NCBI RefSeq assembly: GCF_001458175.1
Contig: NZ_CYPW01000006.1
Location: 561,422 to 625,421, forward strand
DNA from: Shimia marina
GTDB taxonomy: Bacteria; Pseudomonadota; Alphaproteobacteria; Rhodobacterales; Rhodobacteraceae
Direction of reading: 5' to 3'
DNA length: 64,000 nucleotides
Part shown: positions 19,801 to 27,755 of the stretch, in pieces
Layout of the letters: each line of letters begins with the position of its first letter
Numbering within the stretch: position 1 is the stretch's first letter
Made by a program: the position numbers and the translations under genes
Notes under the pieces: generated by a model
The model's database searches: none
Told to the model about the DNA's origin: nothing
Seen by the model: the letters and a program-made list of their open reading frames with translations, nothing else

Positions 19801-19909
19801 TCCAAGTCTGCGCTTGCAGGCTCTCCAAACAGGAGAGGACATGGGCACTTACATTATAAACGGGCACAATGATGGATACTGTCGGGAGGCGTTCAGTTGT
19901 TTCAGTCAT
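13898..19909 (-). CDS. Giant multi-domain glycosyltransferase with galectin-like lectin domain (2003 aa)
   Basis: One uninterrupted 2003-codon frame. Residues 9-240 are a GT2 domain (VSIIVPVYNV, VLVIDDGSTD, GFVDSDDR). Residues about 318-530 look like a second, degenerate GT-A unit (LSVCIPYRRTLDAQF). Residues about 665-785 match galectins: His698, Arg702, Asn711, Trp718, Glu721 and Arg723 fall at the spacing of the carbohydrate-binding residues (VCNAFGNDGWGTETRE); only the Asn of HxNPR is Ser. An acidic linker (near 940) and helical region follow. Residues about 1425-1640 resemble GT31 beta-1,3-glycosyltransferases (YVVVVGD, QKTLATIRWVHDN, LKIDDDCFMN). Residues 1718-1985 are a GT2-like C-terminal domain (VALVACMRNE, ADNCSDDGTLEYL, VADADELLVW). 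It probably assembles and grips a repeat unit; specificity is unknown. Confidence 0.88.
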   Translation of the reverse strand: MTETTERLPTVSIIVPVYNVSAHVLSCLESLQAQTWTDIEVLVIDDGSTDESGDIAAKFCQSDARFHFFRQANLGLSGARNAGLDHAKGEYIGFVDSDDRVAPDFLEVMLGALQESKSDWVACAIQSCHPDGLGELHSAIHGAKVPDSAAGARRYPLDSWTDVIRHFPSAWNKIYRKTLIDGLRFVEGTWFEDHQFFQQVAARTDHLLHVPEPLYLQTRGRDGQITTTDSERVFEQFDVLRGLRDVMRATARPDADTAFARLTTRLTFERSLAIRDPERRSRFAQASAEFMQEQGITFSAHWDPEIWRSWALEIAGDTPLSVCIPYRRTLDAQFQQTLNCLTAQIGPAMEIVLLCEGRSDTAHAQNYARTHANLSVLPSTLLRQGELWSHLKGHFVILMRPGVRFERFMLFQRVEHMLRANADMGVSAFNICPDAPNEAVVYHNGFNDMRPFAGDVPQSGTLKMSPQIALSMAPETSARIFSRALLAEQGVAFTKGARPSWALCLNAALAAKHVIYSSRGDIEVPEVPHDGGAVGPGHDAMIKALSENVKDQLPEGWERLLYDRAMRAERQSLAPRNKLNKAIALGRASLGASLRGLSGPTPQIAGFDSAFGPGSALLMDPVGLAGRVMGRPRNRSLAERQAELDAAAGQLSNMHETKSMLVFPLQDAAAFRYFADFRNTPYANISLYAGDRVLIPFHVSLRFEEQLIVCNAFGNDGWGTETREPVTLAKEGCSVEILLSERKVRVLLDGAEIFAFDVAPSGKPTGIGDITSIRQVDLQGDIRPELILPQQPQKDLALDGRLVLVAGYATKDHKVVDLTSGNTLPATEVHTADDHDALQALLPGRLWRHVPEEEHAALSLQVQDQSGQALGAALNITRAQMAARISAMMALHPSHADSAALFTAIEHVRHGDLFALLSGQAQEILQDRTSFYQLDGFLADDADEDDTVTDTPTDETASATLQAEDIDPVVREFEAALALFTKSQAAIPPEDPLSVYEQMSLSWEATQQVTLALGEFFTRQGQDFHAFHAIAKAKGTAPYEGNGHAWNDSAILPFLFVQNDIEALRNCFWSLTTPTDQWIVTPTIAWVVRQALMATYMAETDRENILYAFMEFVDKRTADYWERAHCKELTYSAAQLVFNMGLAPDYLRQDIIWFCLRNYGLSRQFWAYLPSSEIPDLPAELQVAREKFADVVAHQTAPELAHDALQFFQQVGCRDAVRTRREIFGPAGMPLSEQTAPSLSDFVAVHGEAAKAAIRYMAAPQSKPVSKAVSDLVAHHLPSLTTDQIKTPYLCLQRDAARNAATLLAAPADTIDPETFQNLMAQCHQLSGERSGFLGFAVWIALITGFVPHPLRQKEIGQILEQIKWRFEMLDWDRRMALKTAPAVQMAVTTLAKSAVDASILAPLLALLDMPRPLQSGTARTDFAVNPLFDTIVTVFSCKPYLDTRIPALRAGWLSLLEALGVPYVVVVGDGDGSQIGDVVHLDAPDDYEGLPQKTLATIRWVHDNTDFTHMLKIDDDCFMNAPLFFHSLSYRKFDYFGRRLTRSIGQLDRVWHQAKSASARGKMDLDKSPEPSSYADGGSGYTLSRTAMAAALDAAASPEGQQLIQVSFMEDKMLGDLLAQRGIEVVEEDYAVTVRRRTHKDAIPVASWQNSFDASLSAPVHLVHMDTHLGQQEAIAQLNKATLTPKKIWPAYQEIQLGYQSNALELVTDEQRLEGARNAEVALVACMRNEMFMLPQFLAHYRKLGVGAFLIADNCSDDGTLEYLAAQPDVSVFSVDTDYRLSRYGVAWQQAMLAEFRVGKWSIVADADELLVWQKTQTETLPALVARPEFAEAEAARIFMLDMYPKGPLEGATFKTDPFEEAGYSDRTPFLTNMPAYGPYSDRPTWTSALRHRLIPGSRPNLFVAQKLALLKYQPWMRLSAGLHYVGDAKLSERELIFAHFKYNADFRRKAKTEVARRQHFNDAEEYRKYLALASEGRSIIYDAHTSAHWTDIDFVKERLDP
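17540..17917 (-). other. Galectin-like carbohydrate-binding domain within the giant glycosyltransferase
   Basis: Sub-feature of the 13898-19909 gene, residues about 665-790. Compared from memory with animal galectin-1, the binding-site residues His44, Arg48, Asn61, Trp68, Glu71 and Arg73 all have counterparts at identical spacing (698, 702, 711, 718, 721, 723). Short beta-strand-like segments surround them, as in the jelly-roll fold. The conserved Asn46 is replaced by Ser. Galectin folds bind beta-galactosides, so a galactose-containing acceptor is a reasonable guess. Confidence 0.75.
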
Positions 19910-20184
19910 TTCAATAAGTGAAAAAATTGCAATGTGGGTTGGTCAGAGTTGTTTCTCACATCAGCCGCCACGTAAAGGGGCAGTCCATGATTTTGGCACC
20001 AAGATCCATTTTTTTTAAGAGATCGATTGGACGGTTTGCCACTCAAAGCTGCAACAAATGGCATTGCGCCGCACAATTGGGGGAAGTTGTTCTTTTCGAA
20101 AGCCATGAAGCACGTCGAAAGCTTGCTTGCGCATTAGGCCGATGTTACCTCACTCTCTAGAGTATTACTTCAAGGATAAATTTT

Positions 20185-20955
20185 GTGAGCGCCCCCTACA
20201 TTATTTGGACCATGCAGCGCACCGGTGGCACAACTTTGGCTGCCCTGCTCAGTGAGCTGACCGAGCATCCGAAAATTGAGCATGAACCTTTCAACGTTGA
20301 GAGAGCGCTGGGTTGGGTGACCCGAAACTGGCGCGAAAAGCAGGATGCAGACTTGCTTCAGGCAGACTTGCGCAGAGCTTTGGAAGAGCGTCCGGTGATC
20401 AAACACTGCTATGAGCTCGTGCCCGAAGAGCTGAACAGTGCTCTGATGGTTTGCGCGACGGAGCTGGGCTATAAGCATGTGATCCTCGATCGCCGCGCAG
20501 AGCAGGATCGCATCTTGTCGCTTGAGTTGGCGAAACAGACCGGAGCCTGGGGCGGCAAAGGGGTACGTGGCACCTATGACCGCGTGGAAGCTGGTGACGT
20601 GAAGCTGCACGACATCGATACGAAAGCGGCCCTTGGACATATGGGCTATTGTCAGAAGCGTCGCCAGTTTCTGGCAACACAGTTTGCCAAAGGCGGCCAG
20701 AGCCCGTTTGTTGTCTATTTTGAAGATGTCTACAGCGATCCTGATGCGGGTCGCAAACGGGTTGGAGATTTGATCGCGTTCTTGGGAATTGTTCCATCGG
20801 AACATCCGAACTACGCTGCTCAGGTGGATGAAGCCTTGCTTAAGAAGGGTCAGAATTCAGCGCGAGTGATGGATTTGGTGCCCAATATCGAAGATGTGCG
20901 CGCCAAACTGATCGCGTCCCTTCAAGAAAAACAGTTTGAGTTTTCCACGCGTTGA
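20185..20955 (+). CDS. Sulfotransferase-like protein (Stf0-type)
   Basis: This 256-residue protein starts at GTG 20185, with AAGGA about nine bases upstream. APYIIWTMQRTGGTTLAALL is a PAPS-binding P-loop of the R-T-G-x-T-x-L kind used by Stf0-like sulfotransferases. LGYKHVILDRRAEQDRILSL corresponds to the 3'-phosphate-binding Arg strand, and VVYFEDVYSDP to the (Y/F)ED segment preceding the last helices. It should transfer sulfate from PAPS, here presumably to a sugar hydroxyl in the polymer made by the locus. A 275-bp gap lies between its start and the divergent giant gene, enough for two promoters. Confidence 0.72.
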   Translation: MSAPYIIWTMQRTGGTTLAALLSELTEHPKIEHEPFNVERALGWVTRNWREKQDADLLQADLRRALEERPVIKHCYELVPEELNSALMVCATELGYKHVILDRRAEQDRILSLELAKQTGAWGGKGVRGTYDRVEAGDVKLHDIDTKAALGHMGYCQKRRQFLATQFAKGGQSPFVVYFEDVYSDPDAGRKRVGDLIAFLGIVPSEHPNYAAQVDEALLKKGQNSARVMDLVPNIEDVRAKLIASLQEKQFEFSTR

Positions 20956-20991
20956 TACGACGCGAAGCTCCATGAGGATCTCCAAAGTTTG

Positions 20992-21020
20992 GTCACGGAA
21001 CGTGTATTGCGTTCTGTGAC
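20992..21020 (+). other. Hairpin downstream of the sulfotransferase gene
   Basis: An 11-bp inverted repeat (GTCACGGAACG and CGTTCTGTGAC, one G-T pair) encloses a 7-base loop, 37 bp after the stop of the sulfotransferase gene. There is no T-run after it, so it is not a standard intrinsic terminator. It may mark a transcript end or a processing site. Confidence 0.35.
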
Positions 21021-21042
21021 GCGTGTCTTCTAAATTTGTTGA

Positions 21043-22314
<1,272 letters not shown>

Positions 22315-22458
22315 CACACAGGCTCAGGACCCATTGAGCGTTCCGCACTGGAGCGAAACATTAATGGCTTATCAGTCAGGTGTTGCCCGCGTTGACAGCT
22401 TTGACGCAAGCGCGCATTACAGCGTGGAAGAAAAGCGTAAGACACAAAGGCGTCTCTC

Positions 22459-23775
22459 ATGAAAATTGCAATGATTGGCACGGGCTATGTCGGATTGGTT
22501 TCCGGTGTGTGCCTGTCTGACTTCGGACATGATGTTGTCTGTGTGGACAAGGATCCTGCCAAAATTGCCATGCTGGAGCAGGGGGAGGTGCCGATTTACG
22601 AACCCGGCCTGGATGTCCTGATGGCCAAAAATGTTGCGGCGGGTCGTTTGAGTTTCACACAGGATCTCGCGACCGCCATCGATGGTGCGCAGGCCGTGTT
22701 CATTGCCGTTGGAACCCCGACGCGGCGCGGTGATGGTCATGCCGATCTCACCTATGTAATGGCCGCCGCCGAGGAAATTGCCAGAGCGGCGAAAGACTAT
22801 GTTGTGATCGTCACCAAATCCACGGTTCCTGTGGGCACCAATCGTCAGGTGAAGCAGGTGGTATATAAGGCCAATCCGTCCCTAGAGTTTGATGTGGCGT
22901 CCAACCCGGAATTTCTGCGTGAAGGCGCGGCGATTGACGACTTTATGAAGCCTGATCGCGTTGTGGTTGGGGTTCAAAACGACCGCGCAGCCGAAGTCAT
23001 GAATGAAATCTATCGGCCGCTTTATCTGCGCGAGTTTCCTGTGGTGACCACGGATCTCGAAAGCGCGGAGATGATCAAATATGCCGCCAACGCGTTTTTG
23101 GCGACAAAAATCACCTTTATCAACGAGATTGCCGCGCTATGTGAAAAAGTCGGTGCGGATGTGAAACAGGTTTCCAAAGGCATGGGCATGGATGGGCGCA
23201 TCGGGAATAAATTCCTGCATGCCGGCCCCGGATATGGGGGATCCTGTTTCCCGAAAGACACCAAGGCACTTGCCCGGATCGGTCAGGAGCACGCCACCCC
23301 CATGCAGATCACGGAAACCGTGATCTCTGTGAACGAAGAAATGAAACGGCGCATGATTGATAAGTTGCAGGATCTTTGTGGCGGATCTTTCAATGGCAAA
23401 ACCATCGGAGTTTTGGGGGTGACTTTCAAACCCAACACCGATGACATGCGGGATGCGCCCTCTCTGACCCTTGTGCCAGCGCTTGTGGGTGGTGGGGCCA
23501 AGGTGCGTGTGACAGATCCTCAGGGGCGCCATGAAGGTGAAGCTTTGCTGCCCGGGGTGCAATGGGTCGAGGATGCGTATAAAGCCGCACAGAATGCCGA
23601 CCTCCTGGTCATCCTGACCGAATGGAACGAGTTCCGCGCGCTGGACCTCAAAAAACTTGCACGCAAGATGCAGACTCCGCGCCTTGCCGATCTGCGCAAC
23701 ATCTATTCTGTACGTGACGCCAAGCGCGCAGGCTTTGAAGCCTATGACAGTATTGGGCGCAAAGGGTTTTCCTGA
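22459..23775 (+). CDS. ugd: UDP-glucose 6-dehydrogenase
   Basis: This 438-residue NAD-dependent dehydrogenase oxidises UDP-glucose twice to UDP-glucuronate. MKIAMIGTGYVGLVSGVCL is the NAD-binding fold, AVGTPTRRGDGHADL and TKSTVPVGTNR follow, and GYGGSCFPKDTKAL carries the catalytic Cys. The three-domain length is normal. The ATG at 22459 has AAAGG about nine bases upstream. A UDP-mannose/ManNAc dehydrogenase is less likely because the motifs match the UDP-glucose group. It supplies acidic sugar for the capsule. Confidence 0.95.
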   Translation: MKIAMIGTGYVGLVSGVCLSDFGHDVVCVDKDPAKIAMLEQGEVPIYEPGLDVLMAKNVAAGRLSFTQDLATAIDGAQAVFIAVGTPTRRGDGHADLTYVMAAAEEIARAAKDYVVIVTKSTVPVGTNRQVKQVVYKANPSLEFDVASNPEFLREGAAIDDFMKPDRVVVGVQNDRAAEVMNEIYRPLYLREFPVVTTDLESAEMIKYAANAFLATKITFINEIAALCEKVGADVKQVSKGMGMDGRIGNKFLHAGPGYGGSCFPKDTKALARIGQEHATPMQITETVISVNEEMKRRMIDKLQDLCGGSFNGKTIGVLGVTFKPNTDDMRDAPSLTLVPALVGGGAKVRVTDPQGRHEGEALLPGVQWVEDAYKAAQNADLLVILTEWNEFRALDLKKLARKMQTPRLADLRNIYSVRDAKRAGFEAYDSIGRKGFS

Positions 23776-24089
23776 ACTTAAAGGCATAGGCAGAATCACT
23801 ATACCACAGGCGGAAGTTACGCCGCCTGTGCCACAAGAGGATGCTGTTGTTCCAAGATGCGCCTCTGTCTGCCCTACTGTTGGGCGTCAGGTGTCACTGA
23901 ATAAAAAAATGCGCGGTCTGGTTATTGCTTTTGTAGTAGGTCTCAAGCTAGTTTGCTGCCGAATTTGTTCATCCTTTTTCGCGGTATATCGCGGGTATTG
24001 AATTTTACGAGTCTTGGCAGTCAGGGTGGCTTTTGCCTTGTTGTTGTCGGGAGATCGACATGCAAGGCATGTCTATTTGAGAAGTGTCC
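23776..24089. other. 314-bp intergenic region with one hairpin
   Basis: No convincing gene is seen. A perfect 9-bp inverted repeat (CACAGGCGG and CCGCCTGTG, 8-base loop) lies at 23805-23830, 30 bp after ugd. It has no T-run, so termination there would have to be weak or factor-dependent. The rest is AT-richer than its surroundings and probably contains the promoter of the gene at 24090. Confidence 0.5.
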
Positions 24090-24668
24090 ATGTCCCATCT
24101 TTGTGCGCAATCTCTGCTCAACACACTGATTCAGGTCAGATCTGCTGACTTGCCCAGGCGTTTGGAGAATGGCCAAAAACTTGGAGATGGCATCTATTTT
24201 ACGTGGGATAGTATTGGCGGTTCCGTCGATATGTCCACAAGCCGAGACGATGACACTCTATTCAAAACGACGGCGAAAGTCACGGGAACGCCAGATTGGT
24301 TCAACCTCTGCTTGATACTGAGGCTAGGACAATTTCTCCCTGGCGATGTTCTGGGGCTGACACTTGATTGGAAGTGTTCTCAAACGGGGCAGCCGCAAAT
24401 GCTTGTCAGAAGCTCCGCGCGCCAAGGTCAGTTTGACGACACCAAATGGCAGGAAGCCTTGCCTTGGGACGCCAAAAGGCGTGTCGTCACGCTGATGCAT
24501 ACTGTGGAAGATGCCGACGGCCTGACAGGGCACGATAAGTATCACACCATTATCATACCTCTCCCGACAGAGGATTTCACCCTAGAGATGTTTGATTTAC
24601 AGTTCTTCGTCTCTCCAAGAGCCCGCGGTTTACGCAGTGCGCCAATCCGGCTATCAAAGTCTGTGTAG
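24090..24668 (+). CDS. Unclassified protein, paralogue of 45934-46488
   Basis: This is a 192-residue protein that I do not recognise. The ATG at 24090 is taken because GAGAAG lies five bases upstream; a GTG two codons earlier is possible. It has no signal peptide or membrane helix and seems beta-strand rich. It shares a pattern with the product of 45934-46488: GxYFxWDS near residue 36, then (T/K)GTPxW, DxVLG, a leucine/valine-rich strand, HTxxIxLPTxDF, and FFxSP near the end. The family members flank the fucose/sulfotransferase region and both sit beside large secreted or coiled-coil genes. Role unknown; a carbohydrate-associated beta-sandwich is a guess. Confidence 0.7.
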   Translation: MSHLCAQSLLNTLIQVRSADLPRRLENGQKLGDGIYFTWDSIGGSVDMSTSRDDDTLFKTTAKVTGTPDWFNLCLILRLGQFLPGDVLGLTLDWKCSQTGQPQMLVRSSARQGQFDDTKWQEALPWDAKRRVVTLMHTVEDADGLTGHDKYHTIIIPLPTEDFTLEMFDLQFFVSPRARGLRSAPIRLSKSV

Positions 24669-24753
24669 CGACAAGTTTTATACGTCCCGTTTGAGTTGAT
24701 GTGCGCCCTTCTGGGCATTGTTTTTAGTAAAGATGTAGAATCGTAGGAATTTA

Positions 24754-26787
24754 ATGTCACTCAATTCTCCGGACAGCCCAATTATGGACTACAAAATGTC
24801 TGCAAATTCAGTCTCACACGACACATTGCCCATCGTCATCCTGAAGACAGAAGCGGATGCCCTAGAGGTTGTGAATGCCTGCTTTGATGGCAAGGCCACC
24901 GTTTCTGAACAACAGCGATTTGACACTCTGGGCGCTGGGCTGAAATCGTTGCCCAAAGGCGCTGTTTTGGTGCCGTTGCGCACACCGAGCGCTGCGGTTG
25001 CCGCTTTGCTCTCGCAAGGTGTTTCTTTGCCTGAGGCGCTTGGTCAGTGGTACGATCAAGGATCTGAAATCCTCAAAAGCTTGAGAACGCGGCGGCGCGA
25101 TGTTTCTCTGGTGTCGCTGGAAGCAATGCTGGCGGCAGATCCAGCCGTCGCGGACAATCTTCAATCGCGCTTTGATATTGCGCTAAAGCCCGCCAAAATC
25201 GCGCCTATGCAAGACAGCGATCTTTGGTTTGCTTCTATCGCAATTTCTCAGGACAAAGATCTGCAAGCGCTTGCTGACAGTCTGCTTGCCTTACTAATTG
25301 GGGCGCCGGAGCAGACTCAGGCCAGCCAGACGCATGCAATGTGGCAGCAGGTGTCGAACTGGCGCACGGCGGTTTCAGATTTGCAATCTCGTGTCGCACA
25401 GCTGGATGAAACCGCAAAGTCCGCACAACAAGAGCGTGCCCTGCTCAAAGACAACCTCGCAAAGCAAGTGGCGCAAACGTCACAGCACAGCGCCACGCTT
25501 GAGGCTGTGTCCAACGAAAAGAAACTTCTGCGGGAGAGCCTGGACAGCCATCTGAGCCAACTTGCGGAGACCACCTCCAGGGCGGAGGGCTTCAAAGGGG
25601 AGCGTGATCTCCTGCGGGAGAGCCTCTCAGCGCAATCCAAAGAAGTGGCCAAAATCACCACGGAGTCACAGGCGTTGAAAGCGGAGCGCGCGCTTTTGCG
25701 CGAAAGCCTTTCTGCGCAATCGGCAGAGGTTGCAAAGCTGACGGCCTCAATAAGCAATCTTGATGCGGAACGGTCATTGCTGCGCGAAAGCCTCGCGTCT
25801 CAAAGCGAAGAGGTCGCCAAACTCAGTGTATCCTTGAATGAGATCAAGCAGGAACGCGCGCTTTTGCGTGAAAATCTCGCGGGGCAGCTGGAGCAGCTTT
25901 CCGCGCGCAAACAGGCTGTTGACGTTTTGTCCGAAGAGATTGCGTTGTTGCGCGAAAGCCTTGCCGCTCAGGTGACACTGGTGGCACAAGCGCATGGTGA
26001 ACTGAACGTGGTGTTGCAGGAACAGCAACTCCTGCGCAGCAGTCTGGCCGATCAACTTCAAATCACAGAGAAAAACACCCAAAAAATCGAAGGTCTGCGC
26101 AAGGAGCGTGGATTGCTACAAAAGACTGTTCAAACGCTGATGGTGGACATTCGTGCGCTTACTGAAAGCGTCACGGACAAGGAAACGCGATTGGCGGAAG
26201 CGCGTGTCAAACTGATGGAAATGCATGTTCTGAGAGCGGAAAACGAAGCACAAGATCGTCGCCTTATTCAGGCCGAAGAACAACGCAAAGCGCGCGAAGA
26301 AGTCCTTGGTCAGCATATGCTGGATCTGCAATCGCGCATCGTGCAGCAGTATAAACAAATAGATGCTCTTCAAGAGGAGTTGGAAGGCCATAAAACATGG
26401 TCTGAAGAAGAGATTGCTCGACGGGCGAAGGATGTCAGAGAAACCGGAGAGGCGCGTGACGCCGCCTTGGCGCAGGTGGTTGATCTGCAATCACGCACTA
26501 AGCAGCAGTACAAAGAGATTGACGCCCTGCATGAGGAACTGGAAGGCCACAAAAAATGGTCTGCCAGAGAGCTTTCTCGACGGGCGGAGGATGCCAAACA
26601 AACCGGAGAGGCGCGCGATGCCGCCTTGGGGCAAGCGATGCTGCAGCTTCAGGAGAGCTTCAACCGTCAGACCAAAGAACTCGAAGCGCTCGCGCAGGAG
26701 TTGGATCGTGTCTATGGGTCAAACTCTTGGCGCATCACCAGCCCAATCCGCGCTGTGCGTTCCAAGTTCATGAAAGGCGCTACTTGA
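24754..26787 (+). CDS. Long coiled-coil protein with 28-residue repeats and C-terminal SWRIT motif
   Basis: This is a 677-residue protein. Residues 1-200 form a globular region with text like ALGQWYDQGSEILKSLRTRRRD, resembling degenerate transferase-associated domains. Residues 227-478 are nine consecutive 28-residue units, each opening with a variant of ERALLRESL (starts 227, 255, 283, 311, 339, 367, 395, 423, 451). Two 53-residue units (524-576, 577-629; DLQSR...GEARDAAL) follow, and the protein ends with VYGSNSWRITSPIRAVR. That last motif commonly closes glycosyltransferases carrying coiled coils, but no catalytic domain is seen here. A scaffold or length-sensing role in polymer assembly is possible but unproven. 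The ATG at 24754 has AGGA six bases upstream. Confidence 0.85.
   Translation: MSLNSPDSPIMDYKMSANSVSHDTLPIVILKTEADALEVVNACFDGKATVSEQQRFDTLGAGLKSLPKGAVLVPLRTPSAAVAALLSQGVSLPEALGQWYDQGSEILKSLRTRRRDVSLVSLEAMLAADPAVADNLQSRFDIALKPAKIAPMQDSDLWFASIAISQDKDLQALADSLLALLIGAPEQTQASQTHAMWQQVSNWRTAVSDLQSRVAQLDETAKSAQQERALLKDNLAKQVAQTSQHSATLEAVSNEKKLLRESLDSHLSQLAETTSRAEGFKGERDLLRESLSAQSKEVAKITTESQALKAERALLRESLSAQSAEVAKLTASISNLDAERSLLRESLASQSEEVAKLSVSLNEIKQERALLRENLAGQLEQLSARKQAVDVLSEEIALLRESLAAQVTLVAQAHGELNVVLQEQQLLRSSLADQLQITEKNTQKIEGLRKERGLLQKTVQTLMVDIRALTESVTDKETRLAEARVKLMEMHVLRAENEAQDRRLIQAEEQRKAREEVLGQHMLDLQSRIVQQYKQIDALQEELEGHKTWSEEEIARRAKDVRETGEARDAALAQVVDLQSRTKQQYKEIDALHEELEGHKKWSARELSRRAEDAKQTGEARDAALGQAMLQLQESFNRQTKELEALAQELDRVYGSNSWRITSPIRAVRSKFMKGAT
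25432..26187 (+). repeat. Nine tandem 84-bp units (28-residue coiled-coil repeats)
   Basis: Within the 24754-26787 gene the codons for E-x-x-LL-(R/K)-x-(S/N)-L recur every 84 bases, nine times without any phase change. The units are diverged at the DNA level but keep exact length, equal to four heptads. Confidence 0.85.
26323..26640 (+). repeat. Two tandem 159-bp units (53-residue repeats)
   Basis: Within the same gene, residues 524-576 and 577-629 repeat each other closely (DLQSR, QQYK(Q/E)IDAL, EELEGHK, WS, ARRA, TGEARDAAL), and a partial third copy follows. The similarity is higher than in the 28-residue units, suggesting a more recent duplication. Confidence 0.85.
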
Positions 26788-26840
26788 GGGGCAGCCATTG
26801 GCTGGTCAACCCCGCGGGCGGTATCAATGAAAGGGCGAAA

Positions 26841-27755
26841 GTGAGCGCGTCTTTGGCCAAAAACTCTAGGATACCTGCACCTGCGTCCATCGTTCGCAGG
26901 CCCTATCTGTTTATTGATGCCCAGCATGGTCTGGGAAACCGCATGCGTGCGCTTGCCTCTGCGGCCTGTATTGCAGATGCGACAGAGCGGCAGTTGGTTG
27001 TGATCTGGCGCCGGGATCATCATTGTCAGGCTGATATGGTCGATGTATTTGACTATGCTGGTCCCGTTGTTGCCGATGACAGCGATGATGTGATGCGCGA
27101 CAGCGCAGCCAAAGTGTACAATTACATGGAGATTGAGCCCGGCGCGCAGTTTCAGGAGCCGGTCCTGCCCGATTCGCAGCGGTTTGCATCGCAACATATC
27201 TACATCAGATCCGCCTATACGTTGAACAGCCCCTACTATTCTTGGGAGCATGAAGACCGCTTTTTACACGGGTTGCGTCCTTCACAACCGGTTCTGGACC
27301 TTCTGAACCAAGTGCCCTTTCCCTCCGATGTCTCGGCCCATATCCGTATGGCAACAGGCGATGGGTTTGATCACCTCAGTTGGGAAGCTCCCGAAAACTG
27401 GCCGGCGATCCGCCATGAGGAACTGAAGCTCTGGCGGGCGCAAAGCCATGTATCCGCATTCATTACACGGTTGGATGCTCTTGTGGCGGAGGGCGCGTGT
27501 GACAGCTTGTTTGTGGCCTGTGATCTTCCGGAAACTTACGTGACCCTTCAGGAGCGTTATGGAGACCGTCTGCGGAACCTCCCCAGAGATCTCTATGATC
27601 GCTCCTGCGCGCAGGCACAGTACGCTCTGGCTGACATGATGCTTCTGGCGCGGTCCAAGCGTTTCCTTGCCAGCAGCGGCAGTTCATTCTCCGATGTGGC
27701 ACGCCGTCTTGCACCGCGGGGATGTCAGTTTGAACAAAGCGGCGTGGATTTCTGA
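26841..27755 (+). CDS. Fucosyltransferase-like protein (NodZ / alpha-1,6-FucT type)
   Basis: About 304 residues from the GTG at 26841, which has AAGGG six bases upstream; the frame extends further upstream but overlaps the coiled-coil gene and is not homologous. PYLFIDAQHGLGNRMRALA, then LVVIWRRDHHCQADMVDVF, is the G-N-R-x-R-A-L-A and W-x-x-D-x-x-C-x-A pattern of NodZ-like and related O-linked fucosyltransferases. SAHIRMATGDG resembles their H-x-R donor-binding loop, and SSGSSFSDVARRLA the C-terminal conserved part. GDP-fucose genes (manC, gmd, fcl) are in the same region, supporting a fucosyl donor. The stop overlaps the next start by one base. Confidence 0.72.
   Translation: MSASLAKNSRIPAPASIVRRPYLFIDAQHGLGNRMRALASAACIADATERQLVVIWRRDHHCQADMVDVFDYAGPVVADDSDDVMRDSAAKVYNYMEIEPGAQFQEPVLPDSQRFASQHIYIRSAYTLNSPYYSWEHEDRFLHGLRPSQPVLDLLNQVPFPSDVSAHIRMATGDGFDHLSWEAPENWPAIRHEELKLWRAQSHVSAFITRLDALVAEGACDSLFVACDLPETYVTLQERYGDRLRNLPRDLYDRSCAQAQYALADMMLLARSKRFLASSGSSFSDVARRLAPRGCQFEQSGVDF

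Noticed and set aside
13898..19909. The 2003-codon gene as an assembly or frameshift fusion of several genes
   Set aside because: The frame is open throughout with no internal stop, and no start or ribosome signal is needed between domains; a real multi-domain protein is the simpler reading.
26556..26840. N-terminal extension of the fucosyltransferase-like gene
   Set aside because: This stretch overlaps the coiled-coil gene in another frame and shows no family similarity; GTG at 26841 gives a normal N-terminus with a ribosome site.
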